DNA of 64,000 nt from Crassaminicella thermophila (GCF_008152325.1 NZ_CP042243.1:625026-689025); one strand, 5' to 3'; shown: positions 1-8,998, counted from the stretch's first letter. Notes: generated by a model not told the origin, from the sequence alone. Numbers and translations: made by a program.

Positions 1-1333
1 ATTCAAAGACAGAAATGGATCTAGGCTGTTCTTTAATGTAGGAGATAGCTGCTTTTGAAATATAACCATTCATTTTATAATAAATTCTCTCAAAAGATTC
101 TATATCATAAGGATTTAATGCTATATCTAAAAAAGCTAATAAATCTTTTACTATCCAATGATTGAAAAAAGACATATTAAAGCCTTGTATTGTAAAAGGG
201 AGATTGTTTCTTTCTAATGCATCAATCAAAGTAATGGCTGATATATTATTGCGATACAATATAGCAGTATTTTTATAAAAATTAGAAGTTGCAAGCTCCT
301 CTATCAAATAATTGGTTTGATCTGCTATATTTTGTACTTTTACCATATGAATAGGGGCATCATATTCATTTTCTGTGTACATGTTTTTTGCATATCTTTG
401 TGTGTTTCTTTGAATAAATGTATTGCTAATTGAGACAATTTCTTTTGAAGAACGATAGTTTTGTTCTAAAAAGAAAGTGTTAGCGCCTTTATATATTCTT
501 GAAAAATGCAACAATGCTTCAGGATAGGCACCTCTAAACCCATAGATACTCTGATCATCATCAGCAACCATAAACAAATTATTTTTCGGATAAGCAAGTA
601 ACTGAATAATTGCATGCTGCACCTTTGAGGTATCTTGTGCTTCATCTACTTGAATATATGGATATTGCTTTTTGTATTGATTTAATAGATTTTGGTTATT
701 TTGTAGTATTTTTAGAGCAAGGCTTAACATATCATCAAAATCAATAAGGTGATTTTTCTTTTTATAGTTTTCATACTTTGTATAGATTTCGTTAAAGCGG
801 TCTATTGAAAAGTCATAATTAGAAAAATCATCTTTCTTAATCATTGAATTTTTTACAAAACTAATGGCACTTAAAAGTTCTTCAAGTTTTTCTTCATTTA
901 GAAAATCATGATTTATTTCTTGGTAGATTCTTTTTAATAGGGTGTTTTTATGAATAGATGGATTGTCTCCTTCTATGATTGAGTATTTAATATTATTAAT
1001 TTTGGCATATCTTTGGACAATTCGAAGCGATAAGCGATGAATTGTAGAAAAATATACATTTTGATTAATATATTTTCCAAATACTTCATAAAAACGTCTT
1101 TTCATATCTTGAGCAGAAGCTCTGCTAAAGGTTACAGACAATATATTTGAAGGGTTAATTTTATGATTTAGAATTAAATTAGCTGTCCGACAAATGAGTG
1201 TTGTAGTTTTTCCGCTTCCAGGAACAGCTAATACAAGGCTTGGACCATCTTTATGCAGTACAACTCTTTTTTGTTGATGGTTTAAATCAATATTGTGTTG
1301 ATTTTTTAGCATTTGAAAAAATGATTCACTCAA
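1..1333 (-). CDS. UvrD/PcrA-like ATP-dependent DNA helicase, N-terminal 444 residues (runs off the window)
   Basis: Superfamily 1 DNA helicase that unwinds DNA with ATP. Reading leftwards, the protein opens with a Q-motif (LNHQQKRVV, residues 17-25), Walker A AVPGSGKTT (36-44), a motif II of the DEAQD type, then DDDQSIYGFRGA and QNYRSS (motifs III and IV). These are hallmarks of the UvrD/Rep family; the C-terminal motifs lie outside the window. The start is taken as TTG at 1333 because GGAGG sits 8 bases upstream and no ATG fits. Motif II reads VDEAQD, as in UvrD-family enzymes. Whether it is PcrA itself or a smaller UvrD paralogue cannot be told from this part. It is divergent from the sigma-54 regulator. 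Confidence 0.9.
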   Translation of the reverse strand, partial: MSESFFQMLKNQHNIDLNHQQKRVVLHKDGPSLVLAVPGSGKTTTLICRTANLILNHKINPSNILSVTFSRASAQDMKRRFYEVFGKYINQNVYFSTIHRLSLRIVQRYAKINNIKYSIIEGDNPSIHKNTLLKRIYQEINHDFLNEEKLEELLSAISFVKNSMIKKDDFSNYDFSIDRFNEIYTKYENYKKKNHLIDFDDMLSLALKILQNNQNLLNQYKKQYPYIQVDEAQDTSKVQHAIIQLLAYPKNNLFMVADDDQSIYGFRGAYPEALLHFSRIYKGANTFFLEQNYRSSKEIVSISNTFIQRNTQRYAKNMYTENEYDAPIHMVKVQNIADQTNYLIEELATSNFYKNTAILYRNNISAITLIDALERNNLPFTIQGFNMSFFNHWIVKDLLAFLDIALNPYDIESFERIYYKMNGYISKAAISYIKEQPRSISVFE

Positions 1334-1507
1334 GCTTGATGCCTCCTAATAGTAAAATACAATAGACAGTATAGCATATATAGTAATAACTTCATAGTTT
1401 TAGAATTTCTAAAAATATTATGGGATAAAAAAATGATTTTTATTTTTTAAGGCGAATATATAATTTGTGAATATATTGATTGTTTAGAAAATCATAAGGA
1501 GGCAAAA

Positions 1508-2902
1508 ATGAGTAGAGCAAAAAAAGATTTTCTAGAAAGTATGGAATATATAGATGGAATCACTATTATTGATAGAAATGGCACTATATTATTTTCTGTG
1601 AAATTTAACCCATGGTTTCACCCTGAGATTATTGATGGAGAAGAAGTGATTGGAAAAAAGCTTTGTAATGTATTTACGAATATTGATGAAGATACAAGTA
1701 CCTTATACAAAGCCATAGAGTTAGGTAGACCTATTCATAGAAAAAGGCAAATGGTTTCGGATATAGAGGGGAATAAGATTGTTACTATGAATATATCCTT
1801 ACCCATAAAAGGAGAAGATAGAATTATTGGAGCTATTGAACTTTCAAAAGATATTACAAAATACAAAGATAAGAGTACGCATATCATTCCTATGAATTCT
1901 GAATGTTTTTCTAAAATGGATACAATGAAAAAACACTTTGGCCCAGATCGAGCAAGATATTCTCTTGATGATATTATCTCAAGCAATGTAAAAATAAAAG
2001 AATTAAAATATTTTATAAAAAAAATTGCAAATGGAAGGTCATCTGTTTTTATTTATGGGGAGACAGGCACAGGAAAAGAATTGTTTGCCCATGCTATTCA
2101 TAACGAAAGCAATCGTTCAAAGGGACCTTTTATTTCACAAAATTGTGCAGCTATTCCTGAAAATTTGTTAGAAAGTATTTTATTTGGAACAACAAAAGGG
2201 AGTTTTACAGGAGCCTATGACCAACCTGGATTGTTTGAACTAGCAGAAGGAGGAACCTTATTTTTAGATGAAATTAATTCTATGCCTATGCATCTGCAGG
2301 CAAAATTATTAAGAGTATTGCAGGATGGATATGTAAGAAGGTTAGGAGATCAAAAAGAACGAAAAGTAGATGTAAGAATTATTTCAGCATCGAATATGAG
2401 TCCTAAAAAGTGTATGAAAGAAGGACATCTAAGACAAGATATTTATTATCGATTAAGCGTATTATCTATGCATATTCCTTCTTTAAGAGAGCGAAAAGAA
2501 GACATTGAAATATTATTAAATTTTTTTATTAATAAATATAATAAACAACTCAATAAAAATGTAAACAAAGTATCAAAAGAAGCTTATGATCATTTATTAG
2601 CGTATAACTGGCCAGGAAACATAAGAGAATTAGAGCACATGATAGAATATGCAATGAATATTGTTGATGAATCAGATGATGAAATCGAAATAGAACATAT
2701 TGAAAATATGATAAAAGAAGTAGAAGATGAGGAAATAGGAATACCCATACAACCTTTGAAAAATGTTGTATCAAAAATAGAAAAAGAACTCATTCAAAGG
2801 GCGATTCAAAAAACAAAAGGAAATGTTTCACAAGCAGCAAGGTTATTAGAAATTCCTAGGCAGACCCTTCAAAGAAAGTTAAAAATTTATAATCTTATAT
2901 AA
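1508..2902 (+). CDS. Sigma-54-dependent transcriptional activator with PAS sensor domain
   Basis: Enhancer-binding protein that opens promoters for RNA polymerase-sigma-54. Domains in order: PAS-like sensor (about 10-115), AAA+ central domain with Walker A GETGTGKE (184-191), the sigma-54 contact loop GSFTGA (231-236, a usual variant of GAFTGA) and Walker B LFLDEI, then a C-terminal Fis-type helix-turn-helix (about 425-464, KGNVSQAARLLEIPRQTLQRKL). The start ATG follows AAGGAGG with good spacing. There is no receiver domain, so a small ligand sensed by the PAS domain probably controls it. The gene just downstream has a perfect sigma-54 promoter, so this is very likely its activator. The ligand is unknown. 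Confidence 0.95.
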   Translation: MSRAKKDFLESMEYIDGITIIDRNGTILFSVKFNPWFHPEIIDGEEVIGKKLCNVFTNIDEDTSTLYKAIELGRPIHRKRQMVSDIEGNKIVTMNISLPIKGEDRIIGAIELSKDITKYKDKSTHIIPMNSECFSKMDTMKKHFGPDRARYSLDDIISSNVKIKELKYFIKKIANGRSSVFIYGETGTGKELFAHAIHNESNRSKGPFISQNCAAIPENLLESILFGTTKGSFTGAYDQPGLFELAEGGTLFLDEINSMPMHLQAKLLRVLQDGYVRRLGDQKERKVDVRIISASNMSPKKCMKEGHLRQDIYYRLSVLSMHIPSLRERKEDIEILLNFFINKYNKQLNKNVNKVSKEAYDHLLAYNWPGNIRELEHMIEYAMNIVDESDDEIEIEHIENMIKEVEDEEIGIPIQPLKNVVSKIEKELIQRAIQKTKGNVSQAARLLEIPRQTLQRKLKIYNLI

Positions 2903-2927
2903 TTGAATACATAAATAGGAGCAGTAA

Positions 2928-2965
2928 TGCCAAAAAAATAACAACAACTGCCCAAAAAATAACAA
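2928..2965 (+). promoter_or_regulatory. Tandem 17-bp repeat, probable enhancer (UAS) for the sigma-54 activator
   Basis: Two copies of TGCC(A/C)AAAAAATAACAA, at 2928-2944 and 2949-2965, differ at one base and start exactly 21 bp apart, two turns of the helix. They lie about 145-180 bp upstream of the -24/-12 promoter, the usual distance for activator sites. Assignment to the regulator at 1508-2902 is inference. Confidence 0.55.
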
Positions 2966-3109
2966 AAAAGCTGTGCAAGATGTATTATTTTGCCAGTTTT
3001 TTTTCTTCCTTATTCAAAAAAATGAAGATCACTCTATAAAAAAAGAATCTTTTAGCAGAGCAATGCATTGAATTTACTAGATTTAAACAATAAAAAAATG
3101 AATACATAA

Positions 3110-3125
3110 TGGCACGAAGATTGCA
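3110..3125 (+). promoter_or_regulatory. Sigma-54 (-24/-12) promoter of the ald-like gene
   Basis: TGGCAC, 5 bases, TTGCA: an exact match to the sigma-54 consensus with the GG and GC dinucleotides in the required spacing. It lies about 45 bp before the ATG at 3172. Confidence 0.88.
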
Positions 3126-3171
3126 ATAAATGATCTTTGTAAATGATTCATCACAAAAGGAGGAGACAAAA

Positions 3172-4344
3172 ATGATTATTGGGGTATTAAAAGAGATCAA
3201 GCAAGGAGAATCTCGTGTTATTATGACACCAACAGAAGCAGGACAGTTGTGTACACAAGGCCATAAGGTACTTATTCAAAGTCAAGCAGGAGCGGGTGCT
3301 GGTTTTGAAGACGAAGCATATATTGCTGTTGGTGCAGAAATAAGAAATGATATGAGAGAAATCTATAGAGAAAGTGATATGGTTGTAAAGGTTAAAGAAA
3401 TTGAGCCTATAGAATATGAATTGATCAAAGAAGGACAAATTATTTTTACGTGTATTCATCCAGCTGCAAATAGGCAAGAGGTAGATGCGCTTTTAAAAAG
3501 AAAAGCAATTGCATTTACAGCAGAAGATACGCATAGATTTGGGTCACCAAACTGTGAAGTAGCAGGGAAATTAGGAGCATTAATGGGTGTGTATCATCTA
3601 CTTAGTATTAATGGTGGAAGGGGGCAATTAATTTGTGGAATTGGAGGAGCACCCGGGGCAAATGTATTGGTTTTAGGGGCAGGAATTGTTGGAAAAGGCG
3701 CGACGCAAATTATAGCATCATTAGGTGCTCGGGTTACAGTGATGGATATTAATATTGGTGTTTTAAGGCAGTGTGAGGAAATATTTCCAAAGAATGTACA
3801 GACCATGTTTTCTAATCAACAAAACATAAAAAAAATATTACCAGATATAGATTTGGTTATTAATTGTGTGAAGTGGCCAAAACACAGAAAAGATCATTTG
3901 ATTACAAAGGAAATGCTAAAGCTTATGAAGAAAGGATCCGTTATTGTAGATGTGAGTGCAGACGTTGGAGGGGCAATTGAAACATATAAACCAACAACAC
4001 ATGAAAATCCTACTTATGTAATCAATGGAGTAGTTCATTATGGTGTAGACAATATACCAGGGGCTGCACCCCATACCACATCTATTGCATATGCTGCATC
4101 TGTTTTTCCACATTTGTGTTCTATAGCAAATAATGGAATTGTAGAAGCATGCAGAAAAGATGGATATTTAAGAAGAAGTTTAACTGTATATAAAGGTATT
4201 TTAACCCATGAAGAAACAAGTGTCATTCAAGATAGACCGTGGATAACACCAGAAGAAGTTTTAGGATTAGAAGGTTGCAAAGATTTAGATATAGTACCAA
4301 AGGCAACAACTACAATTAGCAAAAAAGCAAATGCGCTTAAGTAA
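3172..4344 (+). CDS. ald: Alanine dehydrogenase-like protein (AlaDH/PNT family)
   Basis: Probable NAD-dependent alanine dehydrogenase (alanine to pyruvate plus ammonia), 390 residues. Family landmarks sit where expected: Arg15, Lys75 and His96 (substrate and catalytic residues), a GAGIVG nucleotide-binding loop (169-174) and an Asp in VDVSADVGG (264) aligned with the catalytic Asp270. The family motif around PGAVPRTST reads PGAAPHTTS here and the stretch 232-243 is unusual, so the protein is a divergent member and its substrate is not certain. An upstream ATG at 3130 is rejected because AAGGAGG lies inside that frame and serves the ATG at 3172. Its sigma-54 promoter suggests induction by an amino acid. 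Confidence 0.8.
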   Translation: MIIGVLKEIKQGESRVIMTPTEAGQLCTQGHKVLIQSQAGAGAGFEDEAYIAVGAEIRNDMREIYRESDMVVKVKEIEPIEYELIKEGQIIFTCIHPAANRQEVDALLKRKAIAFTAEDTHRFGSPNCEVAGKLGALMGVYHLLSINGGRGQLICGIGGAPGANVLVLGAGIVGKGATQIIASLGARVTVMDINIGVLRQCEEIFPKNVQTMFSNQQNIKKILPDIDLVINCVKWPKHRKDHLITKEMLKLMKKGSVIVDVSADVGGAIETYKPTTHENPTYVINGVVHYGVDNIPGAAPHTTSIAYAASVFPHLCSIANNGIVEACRKDGYLRRSLTVYKGILTHEETSVIQDRPWITPEEVLGLEGCKDLDIVPKATTTISKKANALK

Positions 4345-4385
4345 AATACTTGTGCTTGTTAGGAATGAATTGATTAAATATGCTT

Positions 4386-4426
4386 ATAACAAAGGCATTT
4401 ACATTATAAGTCAATGCCTTTGTTAT
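4386..4426 (+). other. 14-bp perfect inverted repeat between ald and the nhaC-like gene
   Basis: ATAACAAAGGCATT (4386-4399) pairs perfectly with 4413-4426 across a 13-base loop. No T-run follows on either strand, so a simple terminator is unlikely. An mRNA processing or stability element that sets the ald/antiporter ratio is possible. Confidence 0.5.
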
Positions 4427-4455
4427 CAATAAAAATAAAAGGAGAGATGAAGAAT

Positions 4456-5865
4456 ATGCAAGCAGGAACAACAATGGGAATAATTTCATTATTGCCAGCT
4501 ACAATTGCAATTATACTTGCTTTTAAAACGAGGAATACGGTATTTTCATTAGCAGTAGCAATTTTTATTGGTGTTTTGGCTGCTGGAAAAGGTCTTATGG
4601 GTTTTCCTACTATTCTTAAAACTTCATTAGGCACTACAAGTTTTTCTTGGATTTTATTACTTGAATTGTTTATTGGAATTGTTATTGCATTTTTTCAAAG
4701 AACAGGTGCTATTCAGGGATTTACAAAAATAATGGAAGATAAAAAGCTTAGTAGAGTAAAAATACAATTAACAGCTTGGATTATGGGAATGTTTGTATTT
4801 TTTAGTGATTATTTTAGTCCATTATTTGTAGGCTCTACGATGAGGAGCTTATCTGATAAGGCAAAAATATCTAGAGAAAAATTAGCATATATTGCAGATT
4901 CAACATCTGCTCCTGTAAGTGTTTTGGCACCTATTACTGGATGGGCTGTATTTATTTCAGGATTATTAATTGGTATGGGGCCAGTAGAAAATGCTGAACA
5001 AGCCATGATGGTATTTACAAAGGCAGTTCCTTTTAACTTCTATGCAATTATTGCAGTATTATTAGTAGGTTTGTTTGCATTAGGTGTTATACCTGATTTT
5101 GGACCTATGAAAAAAGCAGAAAAAAGAGCATTAGAAGAAGGAAAGGTCTTAAGAGATGGAGCAGAGCCTCTTATAGGAGAAGAATTAACAGATACGCCTC
5201 CTTATGAAGGAATTAAAACACATGTATTCTTTGATTTTATATTTCCAGTACTTATTGTTATTAGTATTGCAATCGGAACCTTTATCACATTAAAATCAGC
5301 AAAAACGATGGAAGCTTTCCTTACAGCTGCAGTAGTATTAGGAATTATTATGAGAATACAAGGTGTTCCTTTTAATGATATTATGAAAACGGCTATGTCA
5401 GGAATGAAAGGTGTTATGCCTGCAATTATTATTCTAGCCCTATCTTATACGATTAATGCTTTAAGTAAAGAAATGGGAACAGCAAATTATATTATTGCCA
5501 TAACAAGAAGCTGGTTAACACCAAATTTATTACCTTTTATTACTTTCTTTATTGCAGCACTTATCTCTTTTTCAACAGGAACTTCATGGGGAACATTTGC
5601 CATTGTCATGCCTATTGCAGCACCTTTAGCATTTAGTTTTAGTGGAAATGAAGTGACTGCATTGGTTCTTGCTACTGTTGCTGCAGTTGCTGGAGGGGGA
5701 GTATTTGGAGATCATTGTTCACCCCTTTCAGATACAACCATACTTGCTTCTACAGGGGCAGCTTCTGATCATATAGATCATGTAAAGACACAGATTCCTT
5801 ATGCTTTATTAGCAGCAGGATTAGCAGCAGGAATCTATTTAATCATAGGATTTGTTGCAATTTAA
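4456..5865 (+). CDS. Na+/H+ antiporter, NhaC family
   Basis: Multi-spanning inner-membrane transporter of the NhaC/ion-transporter superfamily, about 469 residues with some 11-12 hydrophobic segments. The motifs FSTGTSWGTFAIVMPI and GGGVFGDHCSPLSDTT followed by ASTGAASDHIDHV are typical of NhaC proteins and line the transport path. Three in-frame ATGs exist (4414, 4447, 4456). AAAGGAG at 4438-4444 is too close to 4447, so 4456 is preferred. It follows the ald-like gene with only the 4386-4426 hairpin between, so it is probably co-transcribed from the sigma-54 promoter. NhaC relatives include sodium/malate-lactate exchangers, so the true substrate pair could be an organic acid rather than protons. 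Confidence 0.85.
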   Translation: MQAGTTMGIISLLPATIAIILAFKTRNTVFSLAVAIFIGVLAAGKGLMGFPTILKTSLGTTSFSWILLLELFIGIVIAFFQRTGAIQGFTKIMEDKKLSRVKIQLTAWIMGMFVFFSDYFSPLFVGSTMRSLSDKAKISREKLAYIADSTSAPVSVLAPITGWAVFISGLLIGMGPVENAEQAMMVFTKAVPFNFYAIIAVLLVGLFALGVIPDFGPMKKAEKRALEEGKVLRDGAEPLIGEELTDTPPYEGIKTHVFFDFIFPVLIVISIAIGTFITLKSAKTMEAFLTAAVVLGIIMRIQGVPFNDIMKTAMSGMKGVMPAIIILALSYTINALSKEMGTANYIIAITRSWLTPNLLPFITFFIAALISFSTGTSWGTFAIVMPIAAPLAFSFSGNEVTALVLATVAAVAGGGVFGDHCSPLSDTTILASTGAASDHIDHVKTQIPYALLAAGLAAGIYLIIGFVAI

Positions 5866-5876
5866 TAGAAAGATAG

Positions 5877-5909
5877 AAAAGTCCACTATAAGAAATATAG
5901 TGGGCTTTT
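5877..5909 (+). terminator. Intrinsic terminator after the antiporter
   Basis: AAAAGTCCACTATA and TATAGTGGGCTTTT form a 14-bp stem (one wobble pair) around AGAAA; the stem ends in a short T-run. Confidence 0.8.
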
Positions 5910-6042
5910 CATTTGTATAGATTAAAACATACAAAATATTACATAATTTGGATAATGATGATATAATAAATACATTAAGTATATTTTCTTAAATCATTTT
6001 ATAAAAAAGGATCAAAATTAAGCTTAGAAAGTAGGAAAATAT

Positions 6043-7437
6043 ATGAATGAGAGAAATGAATTGTTGCATCAACGTAATCAATTGATGGTAAAAATTTTAA
6101 TTGTCTTTTATCTATTGGACAATATATTTAATATAATTATGTATAAAGAGGCTTTAGAACATTATACGAGTACAGGAATTATTTTTATTTTTATTTCCAT
6201 ATATTTTGTTTGGAAAAAGAAATGTCCCATCATTACGATGTATTGCATAACTACTTTTCTTTTCATTTTTATATTTTCACTCATTTCTTCTTGGCCTTGT
6301 TTAGTAAATTTTATGTTTATATGGGTTGCATTGGTATTTACTTCTCTTTATCATGATCAATATATTATTATATTATCAGGATTTTATTCTATGGTTATGT
6401 CTGTATATTTTTTTTATACATATCGTAATGAGATTTTTCTAGGTTCAGATCTAGATGATATTGTTTTTTATATTATATTTGATCTTTTTTTAACAATATT
6501 TTTGCTTTTTACTACTAAATTTACTAAAAGCTTGTGGTTAAAGGCAGAGGAAAGTGAGCAGCAGCTTAAGAATATCTTGGATTATGTAGACGTAATTACG
6601 TGGTCTTTTGATATAAATTCTCAAAAAATGAAGATTTCTTCTAGTGTTGAAAAAATTTGTGGTGTACCTGCAATACATTTTTCTAAAGATAAGGATCAAT
6701 GGAGAAAAATTGTGCATCCAGATGATTTATGCAGGGTCAACAAAGAAGTACGTCAATTACTTTTGGGGAAGACATATATAATGGAATTTCGGATTCTTAC
6801 ACCTGATGGACAAATAAGATGGATACAAAACAGAGGAATTCCAATTAAAGATCATTGTAATAAATTGATTCGACTAGATGGCGTAGTGATCGATATTACA
6901 CAGCGTAAGAAAATGGAAGAAAAAATAGAATACATGGCTTATTATGATTTTTTAACAGCACTACCAAATCGCATTTTATTAAATGAATATTTTTTAGCTT
7001 CTAAAAATGAAGCAAAGAAAAAAAGACAGCAATTAGCAATATTGTTTATTGATTTAGATGGTTTTAAATTTGTAAACGATACTTTTGGGCATGAGATGGG
7101 TGATCTGCTATTAAAAGATATAGCAAAAAGATTAAAAAGCATCCTACGTGAAAAGGACATGGTTTGTCGTATCGGTGGAGATGAATTTATTCTTTTGTTA
7201 GGAAATATTTCAAAGGAGCAAGCTGCTAGTATAGCACAAAGAATTATTCATGTTTTATCGGAAGTTTTTATTTTTCAAAACAATCAATTGATGATTAGTG
7301 CTAGTATAGGGATCAGTATCTATCCTAAAGATGGTATGAATATAGAAACATTGATAAAAAAAGCCGATGATGCCATGTATGCAGCAAAGAGAAATGGAAA
7401 AAATAGTTTCCAATTTTATGAGGAAAGTGTTTCATAA
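6043..7437 (+). CDS. Membrane-bound diguanylate cyclase (PAS-GGDEF)
   Basis: Makes the second messenger c-di-GMP from two GTP. The N-terminal 175 residues carry about five to six hydrophobic helices, followed by a PAS/PAC domain (about 180-300; HPDD and DGVVIDITQRK are typical) and a GGDEF domain (about 310-460). The active-site motif is intact, GGDEF at 378-382, and the inhibitory I-site RxxD is present at 369-372 (REKD), so the enzyme should be active and product-inhibited. The gene is monocistronic, ending in a terminator shared with brnQ. The membrane domain is not a family I can name. An HD-GYP phosphodiesterase at 42350 is a possible counterpart. Confidence 0.93.
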   Translation: MNERNELLHQRNQLMVKILIVFYLLDNIFNIIMYKEALEHYTSTGIIFIFISIYFVWKKKCPIITMYCITTFLFIFIFSLISSWPCLVNFMFIWVALVFTSLYHDQYIIILSGFYSMVMSVYFFYTYRNEIFLGSDLDDIVFYIIFDLFLTIFLLFTTKFTKSLWLKAEESEQQLKNILDYVDVITWSFDINSQKMKISSSVEKICGVPAIHFSKDKDQWRKIVHPDDLCRVNKEVRQLLLGKTYIMEFRILTPDGQIRWIQNRGIPIKDHCNKLIRLDGVVIDITQRKKMEEKIEYMAYYDFLTALPNRILLNEYFLASKNEAKKKRQQLAILFIDLDGFKFVNDTFGHEMGDLLLKDIAKRLKSILREKDMVCRIGGDEFILLLGNISKEQAASIAQRIIHVLSEVFIFQNNQLMISASIGISIYPKDGMNIETLIKKADDAMYAAKRNGKNSFQFYEESVS

Positions 7438-7443
7438 TGCTTA

Positions 7444-7475
7444 AAAGCCCCCTATGTTTAAACATAGAGGGCTTT
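7444..7475. terminator. Bidirectional terminator between the GGDEF gene and brnQ
   Basis: AAAGCCCCCTATGTTT pairs with AAACATAGAGGGCTTT (one mismatch), with T-rich flanks on both strands, serving two convergent genes. Confidence 0.75.
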
Positions 7476-7477
7476 GA

Positions 7478-8776
7478 TTATTTTGCATAAGCCTTATTTT
7501 GATTTTTCTTATTCAATAATATTGTAGTGATGAATCCGCCTAAAATAGAAGGGATTACCCAAGCAAATCCAGCATTTGCAAGGGGGATTTTAGAGATAAT
7601 ATTTCCTAAAAAGTTTATATGGATATTCATAACGGATAATCCTTCGTATAAACTTACAAATAGTGCACCTGAAACAGCTCCAATATAGGAAGTTTGAGGA
7701 ATATATTCATCAAATATATTCATTAAGATTAGTACGATTGCAACAGGATATACTGTAACAAGTAAAGGAACAGCAATCTTGACAATCATTTCAACCCCTA
7801 CATTTGCAAAGACTGCACTAAATATACAAGTAGCAATGACAATGAATTCATAACTTAATTTATTATTGCTTAATTTATTAAAAAAGTTTCCTACTGTTGC
7901 AGTAAGACCGATTGATGTTGTTAAACATGCAAGAGAAACTACAATTGCTAAAGTGATTTTTCCAAAGCTTCCTAGTAATGTATCTGTAATTGCCATTAAT
8001 AAATCGGATTTAGGTATATCAAAAGGATAAACCGTATTTGCTGAAGATCCAAGATAGATTAGTCCTCCATAAACAAGGCCAAGACCGATAGTAGCAATGA
8101 CCCCAGCTTTTATTGTTAAACTTATTTGTTCATCTACATTTTTATATCCTTTAGATACAAGGGTATTTAACATAACACTAGCAAATACTAAAGATGCTAG
8201 TGCATCCATTGTTTGATATCCTTCTTTAAATCCTTTTGATAAAGGGTTTTCATCCATTAAAGTAGTAGCTACCCCTATAGGTGAGGAAATACCTTTTATA
8301 ATAATAATAAAGATTGTGAGTAAAAGTAGAGGAGTTAATATTTTTCCTACTTTGTCTACAATTTCAGATGGCTTTATTACAAAATAAAGTGTAAGTCCAA
8401 AAAATAGGATAGAAGTAAGCACAGGGCTGAAACCAGAAAATAAAGGTTTTATTCCCATTTCATATGTAGTAGCGCCTGTTCTTGGTATTGCCAAAAGTGG
8501 TCCTATTGCTAATATAATAACAGTTGCGAATATTTTACTGAAAACAGAACCTACTTTATTCCCCACATCATCAATTGTTCCTCCAGCTTTAGCGGATGCA
8601 ATAATACCTAAAAGAGGAATTCCTATGGCTGTTAAGAAAAAACCAACGGCACACATTATCCAGTTTTTACCTGATATAAGCCCTAAAGATGGTGGAAATA
8701 TTAAATTTCCTGCTCCAAAGAACATAGCAAATAGTGCTAGTCCTAGTACGAAAACATCTTTACTTTTTTTGTTCAT
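7478..8776 (-). CDS. brnQ: Branched-chain amino acid transporter, LIVCS family
   Basis: Sodium-coupled uptake of leucine, isoleucine and valine across the membrane. The 432-residue protein has about 12 hydrophobic helices and the family opening LFAMFFGAGNLIFPPSLG followed by GIPLLGI, diagnostic of BrnQ. Length equals the family norm. ATG at 8776 follows GGAGG at 7-base spacing. The short leader begins at a strong sigma-A promoter (8871-8899) and contains a terminator-like hairpin resembling that of the ilvD T-box, but no T-box sensing domain. Confidence 0.95.
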   Translation of the reverse strand: MNKKSKDVFVLGLALFAMFFGAGNLIFPPSLGLISGKNWIMCAVGFFLTAIGIPLLGIIASAKAGGTIDDVGNKVGSVFSKIFATVIILAIGPLLAIPRTGATTYEMGIKPLFSGFSPVLTSILFFGLTLYFVIKPSEIVDKVGKILTPLLLLTIFIIIIKGISSPIGVATTLMDENPLSKGFKEGYQTMDALASLVFASVMLNTLVSKGYKNVDEQISLTIKAGVIATIGLGLVYGGLIYLGSSANTVYPFDIPKSDLLMAITDTLLGSFGKITLAIVVSLACLTTSIGLTATVGNFFNKLSNNKLSYEFIVIATCIFSAVFANVGVEMIVKIAVPLLVTVYPVAIVLILMNIFDEYIPQTSYIGAVSGALFVSLYEGLSVMNIHINFLGNIISKIPLANAGFAWVIPSILGGFITTILLNKKNQNKAYAK

Positions 8777-8805
8777 GTATATCCCTCCAAGTTAAATTTT
8801 TATAA

Positions 8806-8857
8806 ACAAAAAATCTTTCGTTCCTATGAATATATAAATCCATAGGGGCGAAAGATT
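8806..8857 (-). terminator. Terminator-like hairpin in the brnQ leader
   Basis: Read leftwards, the arms 8857-8839 and 8830-8812 form a long stem (9 bp, a 2x2 internal loop, then about 8 bp) followed by six Ts. Arms and flanks closely resemble the ilvD T-box terminator in this window. As it lies right after the transcript start, it may attenuate brnQ or protect the 5' end. Confidence 0.65.
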
Positions 8858-8870
8858 ACCCATAAATTGT

Positions 8871-8899
8871 ATTATATGCATATTTTTATCTATTGTCAA
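8871..8899 (-). promoter_or_regulatory. brnQ: Sigma-A promoter of brnQ
   Basis: TTGACA (8899-8894) and TATAAT (8876-8871) with exactly 17 bp between; transcription would start near 8864. Confidence 0.85.
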
Positions 8900-8998
8900 G
8901 ATTTCAATTAGGACCATGTTTGATTTTTAAAAAGAATTATAATAAACTTTAAAATATATAACTGTATGATTTTTCATAAAAAAAAAGAGGTGAGATAA

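Noticed and set aside
3130-3171. Upstream ATG in frame with the ald-like gene
   Set aside because: The only ribosome site (AAGGAGG) lies between it and the ATG at 3172, and family alignment starts at 3172.
4386-4426. Terminator after ald
   Set aside because: Strong stem but no T-run on either strand, so it is listed only as an inverted repeat.
8800-8870. Complete T-box riboswitch ahead of brnQ
   Set aside because: No TGGNACC T-box sequence or stem I; the promoter abuts the hairpin.
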